From assembly GCF_001673555.1 (NCBI RefSeq), contig NZ_LZMB01000165.1:1-35188 (forward strand): a stretch of 35,188 nucleotides of DNA, in the 5' to 3' direction. Under the pieces are notes generated by a model. The model made no database searches and was not told the origin of the DNA. It saw only the letters and a list, made by a program, of their open reading frames with translations. Within the stretch, counting starts at the first letter, position 1. Each line of letters starts with the position of its first letter. The position numbers were made by a program, and so were the translations under genes. Shown here piece after piece: positions 33,489 to 35,188 of this stretch. Source of the stretch: Mycobacterium sp. 1165178.9 (GTDB lineage: Bacteria; Actinomycetota; Actinomycetes; Mycobacteriales; Mycobacteriaceae).

Positions 33489-33557
33489 AACAGTGGGTAG
33501 TATGGCCCCAGACGGGCGATTCCCCAACCGATAGACCGCAGAAACACGGAGAAAACA

Positions 33558-34892
33558 GTGGCCGCTGCAAGTTCTGAGGCAAGCAAGCAACGCAGTTCCG
33601 AGCGGCGGCGCGTGGCCGTCCTCGGCGGCAACCGCATCCCGTTCGCGCGATCCGATGGTGCCTACGCGGAGGCGTCCAACCAGGACATGTTCACCGCGGC
33701 CCTGGAAGGGCTGGTGGATCGCTTCGGGCTGGCCGGGGAACGGCTGGGTCTGGTGGTCGGCGGCGCCGTCCTCAAGCACAGCCGGGACTTCAACCTGACG
33801 CGTGAATGCGTGCTCGGCTCGCAGCTGTCGTCCCACACCCCCGCGTTCGACCTGCAGCAGGCCTGCGGGACGGGGCTGCAGGCGGCGGTCAATGCCGCCG
33901 AGGGCATCGCGGCGGGCCGCTACGACGTGGCCGCTGCCGGCGGTGTGGACACCACCTCCGATGCGCCCATCGGCCTGGGCGACAACCTGCGCCGCACGCT
34001 GCTCAAGCTGCGCCGTGCCAAGTCCAATGTGCAACGGCTGAAGCTGGCGGGCACGCTGCCCGCGACGCTGGGTGTCGAGATCCCGGTCAACAGCGAGCCC
34101 CGCACGGGGCTGTCCATGGGTGAGCACCAGGCGCTGACCGCCAAGAAGATGGGCATCAGCCGCGTCGCCCAGGACGAGCTGGCCGCCGCCAGCCACCGCA
34201 ACATGGCCGCCGCCTACGACCGCGGCTTCTTCGACGACCTGGTCACGCCGTTTTTGGGGCTGTACCGCGACGACAACCTGCGCGCGGACTCGTCGGCGGA
34301 GAAGCTGGCGAAGCTACGCCCGGTGTTCGGCGTGAAGGCCGGCGACGCGACGATGACGGCCGGCAACTCCACTCCGCTGACCGACGGCGCGTCGGTGGCG
34401 CTGCTGGCCACCGACGAGTGGGCGGCCGAACATTCGTTGACGCCGCTGGCCTACCTGGTGGATTCGGAGACCGCGGCGGTCGACTACGTCAATGGGCGCG
34501 ACGGCCTTCTGATGGCCCCGACCTACGCGGTGCCGCGGCTGCTCGCCCGCAACGGCCTGAGCCTGCAGGACTTCGACTTCTACGAGATCCACGAGGCGTT
34601 CGCGTCGGTGGTGCTGTGTCACCTCCAGGCGTGGGAATCCGAGGAGTACTGCAAGGAGCGGCTCGGCCTGGACGCCGCGCTGGGTTCGATCGACCGGTCC
34701 AAGCTCAACGTCAACGGGTCCTCGCTTGCCGCCGGTCACCCGTTCGCGGCCACCGGCGGACGCATTTTGGCGCAGGCGGCCAAGCAGCTTGCCCTGCGCA
34801 AGGCCGAGCAGAAGAGCGATGGCACCGTGCGCGCCCTGGTCTCGATCTGCGCGGCCGGCGGCCAGGGTGTCGCCGCGATCCTGGAGGCCTGA
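33558..34892 (+). CDS. fadA2: Acetyl-CoA acyltransferase (thiolase) FadA2
   Basis: A 444-residue thiolase close to Rv0243 (440). Nucleophile C103 is in QQACGTGLQ; the catalytic histidines and second cysteine are in EIHEAFA, GHPFAATGGR and ICAAGGQG. It cleaves or forms 3-ketoacyl-CoA, the last step of beta-oxidation or the first of an elongation cycle. The GTG at 33558 has GGAG 6 bases upstream. Head-to-head with fabG4 and htdX, it completes a reductase, dehydratase and thiolase set; in M. tuberculosis fadE5 follows on the other strand beyond this window. The loop with many K/R residues (TLLKLRRAKSNVQRLKLAG) is typical of trifunctional-beta-type thiolases. Confidence 0.95.
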   Translation: MAAASSEASKQRSSERRRVAVLGGNRIPFARSDGAYAEASNQDMFTAALEGLVDRFGLAGERLGLVVGGAVLKHSRDFNLTRECVLGSQLSSHTPAFDLQQACGTGLQAAVNAAEGIAAGRYDVAAAGGVDTTSDAPIGLGDNLRRTLLKLRRAKSNVQRLKLAGTLPATLGVEIPVNSEPRTGLSMGEHQALTAKKMGISRVAQDELAAASHRNMAAAYDRGFFDDLVTPFLGLYRDDNLRADSSAEKLAKLRPVFGVKAGDATMTAGNSTPLTDGASVALLATDEWAAEHSLTPLAYLVDSETAAVDYVNGRDGLLMAPTYAVPRLLARNGLSLQDFDFYEIHEAFASVVLCHLQAWESEEYCKERLGLDAALGSIDRSKLNVNGSSLAAGHPFAATGGRILAQAAKQLALRKAEQKSDGTVRALVSICAAGGQGVAAILEA

Positions 34893-34950
34893 CGGCCCGT
34901 CGGCATGTCACCGCGCAGGCTCGACGCTCGCAATGAGCTGAGTCACAGCT

Positions 34951-34976
34951 GATTAGTCGAACAGGGGTGCGGGTAT
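34951..34976 (+). promoter_or_regulatory. SigF-type promoter
   Basis: GATT, 16-bp spacer, GGGTAT. The mycobacterial SigF consensus is GTTT-N15-17-GGGTAT, so only one -35 base differs. It points away from fadA2 into the noncoding tail and is where the SigF-dependent promoter of sRNA F6 lies in M. tuberculosis. Confidence 0.62.
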
Positions 34977-34983
34977 CCGACCC

Positions 34984-35128
34984 AGCGGATAGCCCCGTGT
35001 TGTGGTCTGACCCCCCGACCCCGACGGCAATACGGGGCATCCCCCGAATGCGAGCGCTGGCCCGTTGCCAGGGACTGGCGTACGAAAAGGGCCGCCGCTG
35101 GACTGAGGGGATCCAGCGGCGGCCTTTT
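34984..35128 (+). ncRNA. Candidate sRNA F6 (ncRv10243/Mcr14) homologue
   Basis: No protein-coding frame fits 34893-35188. The stretch has a SigF-like promoter at its left and a strong intrinsic terminator at its right, giving a transcript of about 145 bases with a start near 34984. In M. tuberculosis the stress-induced, SigF-dependent sRNA F6 is encoded between fadA2 and fadE5, the same place. An inverted repeat with a bulged G, GGGTATCCG/CGGATAGCCC (34971-34995), overlaps the promoter and start. Homology rests on position and signals; I cannot compare sequences here. Confidence 0.55.
35086..35128. terminator. Strong Rho-independent hairpin terminator, probably bidirectional
   Basis: Perfect 13-bp stem, GGCCGCCGCTGGA (35090-35102) with TCCAGCGGCGGCC (35112-35124), nine-base loop, then TTTT. 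A-rich bases before the left arm supply a T-run on the other strand, so it could also stop transcription arriving from a convergent gene. Confidence 0.88.
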
Positions 35129-35188
35129 CGCTGTCAAACGGACTCGCCACAAATGCGTGCAGCGCGACCGCCCAAACGACAAGTCCCC

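Noticed and set aside
34943..35182. Minus-strand open frame as the C-terminus of fadE5
   Set aside because: The translation has no acyl-CoA dehydrogenase features and spans a strong terminator; fadE5 must lie beyond the window.

Overview
This window is high-GC actinobacterial DNA (GTG and TTG starts, strong third-position GC bias). Gene order and protein content match the Rv0223c-Rv0243 segment of the Mycobacterium tuberculosis chromosome, so the source is a Mycobacterium. The accessory genes and sequence style suggest a slow grower of the M. avium complex type; that species-level guess is inference. No insertion sequence, prophage, tRNA, rRNA or CRISPR array was seen, and no gene-free gap exceeds 300 bases.

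Layout. (1) 1-7581, envelope block: a partial aldehyde dehydrogenase with a KstR-like operator, then a methyltransferase (MtrP type), a GT4 glycosyltransferase, a polytopic membrane protein, a DUF3068 protein linked to lipomannan/lipoarabinomannan maturation, and a TmaT-type acyltransferase. In corynebacteria this locus is tied to trehalose-mycolate transport and lipoglycan synthesis. (2) 7578-11845: a translationally coupled pair, phosphotriesterase-like lactonase (php) and an acyl-CoA synthetase, divergent from fadE4. (3) 11897-16150: a DUF5996 protein, a TetR regulator overlapping an R2lox oxidase (nrdB), and gabD1. (4) 16241-21419, a stretch absent from the M. tuberculosis locus as I know it: acetolactate-synthase-like enzyme, DUF309, DUF488 and DUF2945 proteins, a LysR regulator, and an NAD-dependent formate dehydrogenase. 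(5) 21407-27825: a lipase-maturation-factor family membrane protein, the arabinofuranosyltransferase aftD, and two tandem DUF2613 small membrane proteins. (6) 27936-31093: lipoprotein LpqI, a TetR regulator and a divergent ClC-family protein (M. tuberculosis has vapBC24 in this area). (7) 31172-35188, lipid block: htdX, fabG4 and divergent fadA2, then a noncoding tail with a SigF-type promoter and a strong hairpin terminator that looks like the locus of sRNA F6.

The genes fall into two themes: envelope glycolipid assembly (MtrP, GT4, DUF3068, TmaT, AftD) and fatty-acyl or small-carbon metabolism (php/acyl-CoA ligase/fadE4, R2lox, gabD1, formate dehydrogenase, htdX/fabG4/fadA2). The best candidate for something undescribed is a 16-bp palindrome, CTTACT-N4-AGTMAG, found both before the Rv0238-type TetR gene and between fabG4 and fadA2, suggesting a lipid regulon. 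Others are a lactone-opening/acyl-activating operon, a formate dehydrogenase with serine at three reactive-cysteine positions, and a 45-bp palindromic-ended repeat present in both orientations.
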